From: CANDOC01 sp965261725
Lineage (GTDB): Bacteria > Pseudomonadota > Gammaproteobacteria > Pseudomonadales > Endozoicomonadaceae
Direction of reading: 5' to 3'
DNA: 64,000 nt
Assembly (NCBI GenBank): GCA_965261725.1
Contig: CBDHDU010000051.1
Span: 1-64,000, forward strand
The translations under genes and the position numbers were made by a program. Below, in pieces: positions 36,241-44,973 of this stretch (its first letter is position 1; each line of letters begins with the position of its first letter). A model generated the notes under the pieces. The model ran no database searches, was not told the origin of the DNA, and worked only from the letters and a program-made list of their open reading frames with translations.

Positions 36241-37437
36241 GTGCGCCGTTATCTGATGAGCCAATTACCCCACAGTATTACTAAAAACCAGAAGCCTTTT
36301 TCCCTATCGGCTAAAAGGTTGATTCCAACCTTGTGCCTGTCCTTTTTACTGACACTCTCTTCACTGACCAACGCCGCTAATGACACAGCAAGCCGTTTTA
36401 AAGAAGTCGATAGCAATATCCGCAAGCTGCAAAATGTCCTTGCCGAGATAACCGCTGAACGCAGCATGAGCCAGCAGCAGTTACAACGTGTAGAACAGGA
36501 AATGGCATCACTGGGACATGAAATCAGAGATATTAGTGATCGCTTCCGCCAAACCCGCAAAGAAATTCGCACACTGCAACGACAGGAGCAGAAGCTGGCA
36601 GGTGAGCGCACCGTTCAGCAAAACAATGTCGGGGACAGTATCAGAGCAACCTTTCTTGCCAGCCAAAGCTCCGGGATGAAGGTATTATTAAGTCAGGAAG
36701 ACCCAGCACGCAGCGCCCGGATGCAGACGTATGACACTTATATTAACCAGCAGCGTGCCGCTCAGATCAGCGAATTCAACCAGACAATTACTTCTCTCCA
36801 GCAAGTACAACTGGAACAGCAAAGGCTCGCCAAACAGTTAAATCAGCAACAGCAAAACCTGACCAGCCGCCGGACACAACTTGGTGGTGAACAGAAGAAG
36901 CGTGAACAGATTCTTGCCTCTCTGAATCAGAAGGCCAGCAGCGGCAATCAACGTCTCAGCAACCTTAAGGAAGAACGTAAAGAGCTGGAGCTGATACTGG
37001 CAGAATTGCAGCGCCGCCAGCAACAAGCAAACAATCCGGTCTTTGCGTCTAACCAGGGAAAACTGCCGTGGCCGGTAAAGGGCAAGATCCGCTATCGTTT
37101 TGGTCAGAAAAAACCGGATGCCGCATTACCACTGAAAGGCATGTACATTAAAAGCCCGAATGGTAACGAAGTACGCGCTGTGCATGATGGAAAAGTCGTC
37201 TTCTCCAACTGGATTCGTGGCTATGGCATGTTGATAATCGTCGATCATGGCAACAATTACATGACGCTGTATGCCCATAATGCCACATTACTGAAACAAC
37301 CCGGGGAGCAGGTGCTTTCCGGAGAAACTATCGCTACAGTGGGCGACACAGGTGGCCAGTCACAAGCGGGGCTGTATTTTGAAATTCGCCATAACGGCAA
37401 CCCTGTCGACCCCGCCCGCTGGCTGAAAAAAACCTGA
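36241..37437 (+). CDS. envC: Murein hydrolase activator EnvC-like (degenerate M23/LytM)
   Basis: This periplasmic protein activates cell-division amidases at the septum. The 398-residue frame has a signal segment (LIPTLCLSFLLTLSSLTNA), a long Gln/Arg-rich coiled coil (about 50-265) and a C-terminal LytM domain from about 280. The metal-binding residues of active M23 peptidases are altered (RFGQ in place of HxG, LYFEIR in place of LHFE), as expected for EnvC, so it is probably non-catalytic. The first in-frame start is GTG 36241; ATG 36256 is an alternative, since neither has a strong ribosome site. Confidence 0.9.
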   Translation: MRRYLMSQLPHSITKNQKPFSLSAKRLIPTLCLSFLLTLSSLTNAANDTASRFKEVDSNIRKLQNVLAEITAERSMSQQQLQRVEQEMASLGHEIRDISDRFRQTRKEIRTLQRQEQKLAGERTVQQNNVGDSIRATFLASQSSGMKVLLSQEDPARSARMQTYDTYINQQRAAQISEFNQTITSLQQVQLEQQRLAKQLNQQQQNLTSRRTQLGGEQKKREQILASLNQKASSGNQRLSNLKEERKELELILAELQRRQQQANNPVFASNQGKLPWPVKGKIRYRFGQKKPDAALPLKGMYIKSPNGNEVRAVHDGKVVFSNWIRGYGMLIIVDHGNNYMTLYAHNATLLKQPGEQVLSGETIATVGDTGGQSQAGLYFEIRHNGNPVDPARWLKKT

Positions 37438-37521
37438 GTCATGCATTAGAAATGCTGAATAGCTATACTCGACAGTTCGGACAAATCAAATTACAGAAAT
37501 AAAGCAGGAGCTTGCTCAGCC

Positions 37522-38973
37522 ATGCCAACACCTTTTCTTCGTCAGGCCTGCCGCGGATTATCGTTCTGCATGGCTGTGGCTTTTATGCTGCCAGCCGCGG
37601 CGGATGAAAAACCTGTCGAAACCCAGACCGCAGAAGCTCCGGCTATTCAGCAGGCCGTCGACTCTCAGGGTAAACCTTTACTGCCACTGGAGGATCTCCG
37701 AGTTTTTGTCGAGGTTATGCAGCGCATCAAGACAGCTTATGTCGAAAAGGTTGATGACAAAACACTGCTCGACTATGCCATACGCGGCATGCTGGAAGGG
37801 CTCGATCCCCATTCAGCCTACCTGAAACCGGAAGATTACAAAGAGCTGGAAATCAGTACATCCGGTGAATTTGGCGGGTTGGGAATGGAAGTCAGCATGG
37901 AAGACGGTTTCGTCAAAGTCGTTGCACCGATTGATGATACTCCGGCTCAGAAAGCGGGTATTCAGGCAGGTGACCTGATTATCAAACTTGATAACGATAA
38001 CGTAAAAGGTCTGTCGCTGACCGAAGCTGTTGACAAAATGCGCGGTAAAATCGGTGAACCCATCAAGCTGACGATTATCCGCGAAGGGGCTAACAAGCCA
38101 CTGGAGATCACAGTTAAACGCGACATCATTAAAGTCACCAGCGTGCGTTCCCGCTTTCTTGAGCCCGGTTACGGTTATCTGCGCCTGAGCCAATTCCAGG
38201 TTGATACCGATAAAGAAGTGGTTAAAACCATTGAGAAACTGAAGCAGGAAGCTGACGAACAGGGGCTGAATGGTCTGGTAATTGATCTGCGCAACAATCC
38301 CGGTGGTGTACTTCAGGCTGCCGTCGGGGTAACAGATGCCTTTATTGACGACGGGCTGATTGTTTATACCAAGGGGCGCATTCCAAACTCAGATCTGCGC
38401 TTCAGTGCAACCAGTGAAACACCCGCCCGGGATATTCCTGTTGTTGTTCTGATTAACGGTGGTACCGCCTCAGCTTCAGAAATTGTTGCCGGTGCCCTGC
38501 AGGATCATCATCGTGCCGTTGTGGTAGGTACCCGCAGCTTTGGTAAAGGGTCTGTGCAAACCGTTCTGCCGCTGAGTGCTGATAATGAGAGAGGCCTGAA
38601 ACTGACAACCGCGCTTTACTACACTCCCAGCGGCCGCTCTATTCAGGCAGAAGGCATCGTACCTGATGTGATTGCGCAACGCGCCAAGGTTACTCTGGTT
38701 GAAAACTCGCTGTCTTACCGTGAGGCGGATCTTCAAGGTCACCTGAACAACGGTAACAAAGGTGATGAAGGCAAGTCTCAGGATGAGAAGAAATCTGAAA
38801 AGCCACAGGCGGGTAAAGAAAAAGAATCTAAAGACAAGAAAGCCCTGCCGCTGGAAAGTCGTGATTACCAGCTAAGTCAGGCGCTGAACATTCTGAAAGG
38901 GCTACATATTGCCAGTGAAATGAAAAAGCCTTCACCTGCTATGGTCGAGGAAAAAGCCAGTAAGTCCGAGTAA
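37522..38973 (+). CDS. S41-family C-terminal processing peptidase
   Basis: This periplasmic serine protease carries a PDZ domain. The 483-residue product has a signal peptide (LSFCMAVAFMLPAAA), a PDZ domain (GGLGMEVSMEDGFVKVVAPIDDTPAQKAGIQAGDLIIKL, split as two blocks around 115-155), and the catalytic core with INGGTASASEIVAGAL (serine) and GTRSFGKGSVQT (lysine). A Lys/Glu-rich stretch near 410-445 is an additional low-complexity tail. Size and order fit CtpA-type proteases. It lies 84 bases after envC and ends at a strong terminator. Confidence 0.95.
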   Translation: MPTPFLRQACRGLSFCMAVAFMLPAAADEKPVETQTAEAPAIQQAVDSQGKPLLPLEDLRVFVEVMQRIKTAYVEKVDDKTLLDYAIRGMLEGLDPHSAYLKPEDYKELEISTSGEFGGLGMEVSMEDGFVKVVAPIDDTPAQKAGIQAGDLIIKLDNDNVKGLSLTEAVDKMRGKIGEPIKLTIIREGANKPLEITVKRDIIKVTSVRSRFLEPGYGYLRLSQFQVDTDKEVVKTIEKLKQEADEQGLNGLVIDLRNNPGGVLQAAVGVTDAFIDDGLIVYTKGRIPNSDLRFSATSETPARDIPVVVLINGGTASASEIVAGALQDHHRAVVVGTRSFGKGSVQTVLPLSADNERGLKLTTALYYTPSGRSIQAEGIVPDVIAQRAKVTLVENSLSYREADLQGHLNNGNKGDEGKSQDEKKSEKPQAGKEKESKDKKALPLESRDYQLSQALNILKGLHIASEMKKPSPAMVEEKASKSE

Positions 38974-39000
38974 AACCCGGCACATTTCCTGTTAAAAGAG

Positions 39001-39041
39001 GCTCTGGACAGTTTTCAAAACTGTTCTGAGCTTTTTTATTT
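39001..39041. terminator. Strong terminator shared by the S41 protease gene and a small minus-strand gene
   Basis: GCTCtgGACAGTTTT and AAAACTGTTCtGAGC form a long stem closed by one C, followed by TTTTTTATTT on the plus strand. On the minus strand the same stem is followed by CTCTTTTAAC, so it may serve both convergent genes. Confidence 0.85.
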
Positions 39042-39045
39042 CTGC

Positions 39046-39207
39046 TCAGCCAAAAATCATTCTTCTCAGCTTCCAGAAGGCTCGCTTACCTAAATCAATG
39101 GCATCCGAATCGTTTGGAGGAAAATCGTAGTACTGAAACAGTAGAAGAAACATAAAAAACATCCCTATAAAGCTCACTAGTGAGCACAAAAGCAGCATCC
39201 GGCGCAT
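39046..39207 (-). CDS. Small single-span membrane protein, 53 residues, unknown
   Basis: The minus strand reads MRRMLLLCSLVSFIGMFFMF, LLLFQYYDFPPNDSDAIDL, then GKRAFWKLRRMIFG and TGA. It has a basic start, one strong membrane segment (about 5-24), a Pro/Asp-rich turn and a basic amphipathic end. A GGGAAG ribosome-like site precedes ATG 39207 and a terminator follows the stop. The composition is very different from random frames. The overlapping 62-residue frame (39095-39283) is a shadow. No family is recognised. Confidence 0.6.
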   Translation of the reverse strand: MRRMLLLCSLVSFIGMFFMFLLLFQYYDFPPNDSDAIDLGKRAFWKLRRMIFG

Positions 39208-39307
39208 TTCGCTTCCCTGAGTTTAAAATTATCCAATTCCTTCTGGCTTCTCTTCGATAGAGCCCCGAATAATCACTAGGCACTATTGAACAGCAAGAGC
39301 TACACTT

Positions 39308-39568
39308 TTATTCGCGTACATAGAGAGTAAAGCTTCCTATATGCGGTATATAACAGCAAGCTGTGGTCAAACTTCCCAGCTCGTTACCTCCAAGCTTTAT
39401 TCTTCTGAGGCTTGTACTTTCCTGATTACCACTGAAGCTACGCATGTCTACAGGAGTACCTTTGTTAATTACTCTGTCTCGTAGCATATACGGATGTACT
39501 ATTAACCCCGTGATCAGAACGTTAAAAGCAGCAATATATAGTCTCTCGCTAACAAGACGATAGTTCAT
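39308..39568 (-). CDS. Hypothetical small protein, doubtful
   Basis: An 86-residue frame begins MNYRLVSERLYIAAFNVLITG, with a weak hydrophobic stretch followed by a basic, glycine-containing region (LRRIKLGGNELGSLTTACC). No convincing ribosome site or family match is visible. It lies between the 53-residue protein and the IS630 scar and could be real or spurious. Confidence 0.3.
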   Translation of the reverse strand: MNYRLVSERLYIAAFNVLITGLIVHPYMLRDRVINKGTPVDMRSFSGNQESTSLRRIKLGGNELGSLTTACCYIPHIGSFTLYVRE

Positions 39569-39860
39569 GAATTTTAAAGGTCATGCACGCCAAGCCTTTA
39601 AGCGATAGCCATTCTTCTACATGCTGGCGTACGCTCAGTGGTAATCAGGTGTACTTTTATCACCGCATATACACTTTATAGAACTATATCAGGAACTGAC
39701 AGCTTCGTTGCCACAAGGGATAGCTTGGGTGATCTTGTTCGTGGTGGTATCAGAGCCTGCCGCGAATACAAACAAGCGCGTAAAATATCCAGATTCCACC
39801 AGATGAACTACGAAGCATTTACCTGGTTTGGACTAAAACCAATCTACTTTTTTCTTTCTA

Positions 39861-40959
39861 TACCTGAGTGAATTCAAGATGCCGGATTTAACCGCTGGAA
39901 ATTATCGTTAATCCTGCTGCCCAAGGAAGAACCGATTTCGGGCAATGTCACGTCCAGAAAATGATTAATCTTTTCCCGGAATTCTTTTGCCTGAGCGAAG
40001 TATTCATTATTCCGGGCATACTCATTCATCACCTTCCATAATCGCTCAATGGGGTTCAGGTTTGGACTGTAAGGGGGGAGGTAATGAAGCTTTATTCCCA
40101 GCTCTTCCGCCTCTTTCACTACCTCCTGTGAACGATGGTAACCGGCACCATCAAGCACCATGTGAATAACGTTCATGGATGAATAGTTATCCCGAACTTT
40201 CTTGAAAAACTCGGTAACCGCTTCACTGTTAACCGTATCAAATTGACCGAAAACAGCAGCTTCAATATTGTCCAGATCAATCGCACCGATAATGTTCAGC
40301 CGAGTACGGCTACCTGTCGTATTAATGATTTTATCAATCCCTTTTCGAATCCACCCGGAAGTGATTTTGGTCGCTTGTGTCGGGTGTACCGCATCCATGA
40401 ATAGTATCACCTCGTCCTCTGGTAGCGTGGCTTTCAAGGCTTCATAGTGCTCCACAAAACCAGCCTGCTTATCAACATCAGCCTTGTGCGGTACGCCCTT
40501 TGGCTTTTTGTAGGTAAAGCCTTTTTGGTGCAGCCACTTGTTCAGGCCTGATACGGTATATTTGATACCCCAGCGATCGGTAATATAGGCGACGATCTGA
40601 TGGACGTGTGCGTAAGTATATTCAGAAAGGTGTTCGACCAGTTGCCGAGTTTGCTCATCACTCAGGCGGCTTTCACTCCCCCCGTTCTCCGGCCTGAGCT
40701 TTTCCTTTTCCAGATAGGCGTCCAGATGGCGACAAATAGTGTATTCACTTTTTCTCAATGCCTGAGCGATAGCAGACGGTGACCACCCTTCAGACCTGAG
40801 CAAAACAGCCTTGATACGATCACACTCCCGTGCATCTCGCGATGTTTTGTGGCGAGATTCCAAGGCTACTTTTTGTTGGGCTGTCAGGGTGATTTTCGGC
40901 ATGTTCGTACAATGTTGAAAATCGGCTGGAAAATCAAGCAACTTCAATGATCATGGGTA
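39861..40959 (-). mobile_element. IS630-family insertion sequence
   Basis: Both ends begin TACC and align imperfectly over about 25 bases inward (TTCAAGATGCC left, TTGAAGTTGCT in the inverted right end). TA flanks both sides (39859-39860 and 40960-40961), the family's target. Length is about 1099 bases; the exact limits depend on how the TATA steps are split. Confidence 0.75.
39874..40902 (-). CDS. IS630-family transposase
   Basis: This Tc1/mariner-superfamily DDE transposase has N-terminal helix-turn-helix domains (DRIKAVLLRSEGWSPSAIAQALRKSEYTI, WGIKYTVSGLNKWLHQKGFTYKKPKG). The catalytic part carries VILFMDAVHPTQ (first D), HMVLDGAGYHRSQ (second D) and LPPYSPNLNPIERLWK (E). The start at 40902 (MPKITLTAQQK) gives 342 residues; a longer frame to 40947 is possible, but its extra residues overlap the terminal repeat. 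No damage is visible. Confidence 0.93.
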   Translation of the reverse strand: MPKITLTAQQKVALESRHKTSRDARECDRIKAVLLRSEGWSPSAIAQALRKSEYTICRHLDAYLEKEKLRPENGGSESRLSDEQTRQLVEHLSEYTYAHVHQIVAYITDRWGIKYTVSGLNKWLHQKGFTYKKPKGVPHKADVDKQAGFVEHYEALKATLPEDEVILFMDAVHPTQATKITSGWIRKGIDKIINTTGSRTRLNIIGAIDLDNIEAAVFGQFDTVNSEAVTEFFKKVRDNYSSMNVIHMVLDGAGYHRSQEVVKEAEELGIKLHYLPPYSPNLNPIERLWKVMNEYARNNEYFAQAKEFREKINHFLDVTLPEIGSSLGSRINDNFQRLNPAS

Positions 40960-41562
40960 TATGACCGGAGCCGCTGCAAGCAACATTCTTCTTGATGACT
41001 CAAGCTTCGCGAGTTCATCAAGCCTTTTATCGATGAAAACTGCTAATGCTCCAGAAGATGAAGCCGCTTTTCAGACCTATCTTACTATCGATGCCCACAG
41101 TAAAAACTCTTTGTTAGATGCCTTAAAAACAGGTCATAACCTTCAAGATACTATTCCGGGTAACTGGCCTAAAGGTTATGCATTCTCCATTGCTTTTAAA
41201 AATCCCGGCGTATGTTCAGTCGTCGCGGCAATAACGGGCGGAAACAGTCACATAACCAGCTTTTTTACACACCTGCTGGCTGGTGCTTTTTTAACTCCAA
41301 AGGAGTAGGTCACAGCTTCAAGGGGCATGCCGTCTTATCAGATAATGATGAAGCCAGCCTTACGGACCTGGTCAATCATTTGGTTGATATAGAAACCATC
41401 AGGAATCGGTCAACAAATATACTGTTGAATGCATGGAAGCTGACGCCCTCAAACTCAGAGGAAGATACGTTTACAGAAGTCAGTGGCAGAGAGGGGTTAG
41501 AAGACAGTTTTGTTGTTTACTGAACATTTTTTAAATTCAAAAAATCAGGTTAAAAATAAATT

Positions 41563-42105
41563 ATGAAAACCATTGCTGTATTCTGCGGTGCCAACCAACC
41601 TGAAAATGAAAACATTGCAGAAGCAACCATAAAGCTGGCAGACACTCTGGCAGAGCACAACCTGTCTCTTGTTTATGGTGGCGGTAATGTGGGTTTGATG
41701 GGGCTTATTGCAGACACAGTATTAGCTCGTGATGGCACTGTTACAGGCGTTATCACGCCTGCGGCTGCGATTCATGAAATGACTCACACCGGCTTGAGTC
41801 AGCTCATCACCATGCCTGATCTCACAGCAAGAATTAACAAGATGGCTGAGTTATCTGATGCATTTATAGCTTTGCCCGGAGGTTATGGCACTTTGGCAGA
41901 AATCTTCATAGCGCTCAGCCTCAATCAGTTGGAGCTCTGCAGAAAACCCTGCGGGCTGATCAATACCGATGGCTATTATGATCAGTTGCTGCAGCAGCTT
42001 GAAGGCATGGTAAAAGCAGGACTATTACGCCCTGAAAACCATGCCATGCTGGATTCAGCCAGTACTCCGGATACTCTTATCCGGCAGTGGCTTGCTGCTG
42101 ATTAA
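41563..42105 (+). CDS. LOG family protein (cytokinin riboside 5'-monophosphate phosphoribohydrolase-like)
   Basis: This nucleoside-monophosphate hydrolase-like Rossmann protein has 180 residues. The family signatures are clear: VYGGGNVGLMGLIAD near 38-52, the ARINKMAELSDAFIAL segment (usually MxxRK) and the PGGYGTLAEIF active-site motif near 105. In bacteria these release the base from nucleotide monophosphates, and the physiological role is often unclear. Its 3' end overlaps the convergent arsJ by 29 bases. Confidence 0.9.
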   Translation: MKTIAVFCGANQPENENIAEATIKLADTLAEHNLSLVYGGGNVGLMGLIADTVLARDGTVTGVITPAAAIHEMTHTGLSQLITMPDLTARINKMAELSDAFIALPGGYGTLAEIFIALSLNQLELCRKPCGLINTDGYYDQLLQQLEGMVKAGLLRPENHAMLDSASTPDTLIRQWLAAD

Positions 42106-43297
42106 CCGGTAGCCATAAAGAGATAACTGTCGTTAATAACAAGAAGGCGCAGGACACCCATAAACAGGCACTTAACCCGGCAACCTGAAACAGATAGCCA
42201 GATAAAATAGTACCGATCAGACGCCCCATGGCATTCGCCATATAGTAAAAACCAACATCCAGCGATACTGCATCACCTCTGGCATAGCTGACAATCAGAT
42301 AAGAATGCAAAGACGAGTTGATGGCGAAAATGGCACCAAAAAGCATTAACCCGGCAATAATAGTCAGCTCAGGATGCCACCTGAACTGCACTCCGGCGGC
42401 AACAAGACCGGTTACACCTGTCAACGCCAATGCCCAGAGAAAAGCTGCGGTTCTCCCGTTTTCAGAGCCGGTAATACGAGGCGCTATCGCCTGAACAAAG
42501 CCATAGCCAATCACCCAGAGCGCCATAAAGCCACCCACTTCGGTATGACTCCAGCCAAATACCGCTCCAAGGTAAACCGGTAATGCCACAACAAACCATA
42601 TATCTCTGGCGCCAAAAAGAAACAGGCGCGCAGCAGACAAAATATTGACCGAGCGACTCTTGGAAAAAATCTGGGTAAATTTGGGTTTCGACTTAACCTT
42701 GCCTATATCCTGATCCAGAGAGAACAGGCTCAAAATCAGCACCAAAGCCAGCACAACCGCCATTGCCAATACGGCATACTGAAAGCCCATTAATGACAAC
42801 AAAGCACCGCCGATAAAGAAACCGGCACCCTTAAGCGCATTTTTCGAACCGGTCAGGATCGCAACCCACTTATACAGCTTACCTTCCTGACCACTCTGAA
42901 CCAGCATCTTGATCGAACTTTTGGCACTCATTTTATTCAGGTCTTTAGCTATACCTGAAAGTGCCTGCGCGGCCATCACCCAGGGAATCGACAAAGCCCC
43001 CAGTGGAAAAGCCAGCATTACCAATGCAATAATCTGCAACGCCAGCCCGATATTCATGGTGCGATTAAGCCCCAGTCGTGCTCCGAACCATCCACCAACA
43101 AGGTTGGTTACCACGCCAAAGAACTCATAAAAGAGAAACAGCATGGCAATTTCCAGCGGACTGTAACCCAGCTGGTGGAAATACAGCACCACCAGCATTC
43201 GCAGGGCACCATCGGTGATGGTGAAGTTCCAGTAATTGAACGTCACCAACAGATATTGCCGGACTTGTCTGTCCAGCCGGTTCAGAGCAGCAAACAT
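42077..43297 (-). CDS. arsJ: Organoarsenical efflux MFS transporter ArsJ
   Basis: ArsJ exports 1-arseno-3-phosphoglycerate, which then breaks down to arsenate outside. The 406-residue, twelve-span protein is recognised from its sequence (NYWNFTITDGALRMLVVLYFHQLGYSP, FYEFFGVVTNLVGGWFGARLGLN, SGIAKDLNKMSAKSSIK, split here as blocks) and from the directly upstream GAPDH gene, 17 bases away, its invariable partner. Its last 29 bases overlap the convergent LOG gene. Confidence 0.92.
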   Translation of the reverse strand: MFAALNRLDRQVRQYLLVTFNYWNFTITDGALRMLVVLYFHQLGYSPLEIAMLFLFYEFFGVVTNLVGGWFGARLGLNRTMNIGLALQIIALVMLAFPLGALSIPWVMAAQALSGIAKDLNKMSAKSSIKMLVQSGQEGKLYKWVAILTGSKNALKGAGFFIGGALLSLMGFQYAVLAMAVVLALVLILSLFSLDQDIGKVKSKPKFTQIFSKSRSVNILSAARLFLFGARDIWFVVALPVYLGAVFGWSHTEVGGFMALWVIGYGFVQAIAPRITGSENGRTAAFLWALALTGVTGLVAAGVQFRWHPELTIIAGLMLFGAIFAINSSLHSYLIVSYARGDAVSLDVGFYYMANAMGRLIGTILSGYLFQVAGLSACLWVSCAFLLLTTVISLWLPVNQQQATAG

Positions 43298-43314
43298 GAC
43301 ATCCGTCCTTTTGA

Positions 43315-44310
43315 TCAGGCTACCAGCTTGGCCAGATCCAGTGTACGACAGGCATATCCCATCTCGTTATCGTACCAGGCATAGATTTTCACCATACGGT
43401 ATTCGACGACCATGGTAGAAAGTGCATCGACAATAGACGAACGTTTATCACTGCGGTAATCAATTGAAACCAACGGGCGTTCTTCATAACCCATTACACC
43501 TGCCAGCTCATTTTCTGCTGCATCTTTCAGCAAAGCGTTAACTTCTTCTACTGTTGTGTCCCGCTTCACATCAAAGACCATATCGGTCAGCGAAGCATTA
43601 GCCAGTGGAACCCGGACAGCATGACCATTCAGTTTGCCGGTAAGTTCTGGGAAAATCGCGGTAATTGCTTTGGCAGAACCGGTTGTGGTGGGAATCAGAG
43701 ACATACCGCAGGCACGGGCACGGCGCAGATCTTTATGTGGTGCATCCAGAATGGTCTGGGTATTGGTCAGATCATGAATCGTGGTCATTGAGCCCCGTTC
43801 AATACCGAGCTTTTCCTGAATAACTTTTACTACAGGTGCCATGCAATTAGTCGTGCAGGAAGCAGCTGTAACAATCGGGTGCTGCTCAGGATCATATAAA
43901 TGATCATTGACGCCCATAACCACATTCAGCACAGAATCATCTTTCACCGGTGCAGAAACAACAACTCGCTTAACACCCTGAGCCAGATACTGATCTAACT
44001 GTTTGCGCGTTTTGTGTACACCGGTCGCTTCGATCACCAGATCACAGTCAGACCAGTCAATGGCACTAATTTCACGCTCCTGAGTACAGTGGATACGGTG
44101 ATTTTCAATTAGCAGTGCAGAATCATCCGCTTCTGCGTTGTACTGCCACTGACCATGAACTGAGTCAAAATTCAGCAGATGCGCCAAAGTGGCCGCATCA
44201 CCGGCAACATCATTTATCCGGACAACATCAAACTCCGGACGCTCAAAAGCATCACGCATCACCAACCGGCCGATGCGACCAAAACCGTTGATACCGATTT
44301 TAATTGCCAT
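43315..44310 (-). CDS. ArsJ-associated glyceraldehyde-3-phosphate dehydrogenase
   Basis: This enzyme uses arsenate in place of phosphate to make 1-arseno-3-phosphoglycerate, the ArsJ substrate. The 331-residue product has the NAD-binding start IKIGINGFGRIGRLVMRDAF and the catalytic ASCTTNCMAPVVK (cysteine near residue 150). NTQTILDAPHKDLRRARA and WYDNEMGYACRTLDL follow. Its pairing with arsJ on one minus-strand transcript marks it as the detoxification paralogue rather than the main glycolytic enzyme. No arsR lies beside it; the nearest is at 58275. Confidence 0.93.
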   Translation of the reverse strand: MAIKIGINGFGRIGRLVMRDAFERPEFDVVRINDVAGDAATLAHLLNFDSVHGQWQYNAEADDSALLIENHRIHCTQEREISAIDWSDCDLVIEATGVHKTRKQLDQYLAQGVKRVVVSAPVKDDSVLNVVMGVNDHLYDPEQHPIVTAASCTTNCMAPVVKVIQEKLGIERGSMTTIHDLTNTQTILDAPHKDLRRARACGMSLIPTTTGSAKAITAIFPELTGKLNGHAVRVPLANASLTDMVFDVKRDTTVEEVNALLKDAAENELAGVMGYEERPLVSIDYRSDKRSSIVDALSTMVVEYRMVKIYAWYDNEMGYACRTLDLAKLVA

Positions 44311-44395
44311 GACTTACAACTCCCACGTTTTGTCTGCAGCTACAATGGCTTGAACGGGTAACGGGCAAAAGTATACCAACCCACAAACATTAAAA

Positions 44396-44405
44396 TATAC
44401 GTATA
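44396..44405. promoter_or_regulatory. TATACGTATA palindrome upstream of the GAPDH-arsJ unit
   Basis: A perfect 10-base palindrome in a very AT-rich stretch about 86 bases before the GAPDH start. ArsR-type repressors bind AT-rich imperfect palindromes of this sort, so it is a candidate operator. The same motif is not seen before the ArsC-ArsR gene. Confidence 0.3.
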
Positions 44406-44473
44406 AGCATATATATTTATAATTGAGACTTTTATATCAGGCTCCTGTCGCTGATCAAATTTAATTTATAACC

Positions 44474-44973
44474 ATGATCAAAATAGATGAAGCGCTTCCA
44501 GAACAGGCAAAAGATATACACAGGGCTTTCAGAGCAATGCTCGAAGAGAACCCCCCCTGATGACTTCGCTGCATGACTGCCCGACGGTTGAAATGGAACG
44601 ACAATTTCTGTCTGCCATACACAATCATCCTAACCAAAAGGCGTGGAATGTCAGCAATGAAACCGGCATCGTCGGCATTGCAGCTATACAAAATCCGTCG
44701 ATGTTTAGAGGGCGTCATATCGGTGTTATAGCTATCAGCATTAAGCGGGTGTTTCGGAATCAGGGGATTGGCAGCCGCCTGCTAAAAGAAATGATGGCAT
44801 GGGCAGAGCAGAATCTGGAACTTGAACGGCTGGAGCTGGAAGTTTTTGCGGACAACCAGCCAGCTATTCATTTATATAAGAAGTTTGGTTTCCTGAAGGA
44901 AGGCCGCCGCAAGAATGCCATCAAACTGGACGATGGCAGCTATCGTGATACTCTCATCGGGTGTGCTGCCTGA
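44474..44973 (+). pseudogene. GNAT-family N-acetyltransferase with a poly-C frameshift and an IS-replaced C-terminus
   Basis: ATG 44474 encodes MIKIDEALPEQAKDIHRAF and meets a stop straight after a run of seven Cs (44551-44557). One extra C would join it to the downstream frame, which carries the acetyl-CoA motif RVFRNQGIGSRLLKEMM and the ELEVFADNQPAIHLYKKFGF segment typical of GNAT enzymes. The joined protein is about 166 residues. The last residues (GCAA) are encoded by the ISKra4 end; without that element the frame would end LIMAKLIY, a normal GNAT tail. The frameshift could be real, phase-variable or a sequencing error. Confidence 0.75.

Larger units (their letters stand above)
39638..41523 (+). 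pseudogene. Unknown gene broken by IS630 and a frameshift
   Basis: The frame from about 39638 (SLGDLVRGGIRACREYKQA, MNYEAFTWFGLKPIYFFLS) enters IS630 at a TA. Removing the element and one TA continues it directly as MTGAAASNILLDDSSFASSS to a premature stop at 41306. Near 41255 the coding pattern appears to move to another frame (NQLFYTPAGWCFFNSKGVGH, then SFKGHAVLSDNDEASLTDL) ending at 41521. Two lesions thus separate three pieces of what looks like one gene of roughly 260 residues. I do not recognise the family. Confidence 0.45.
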
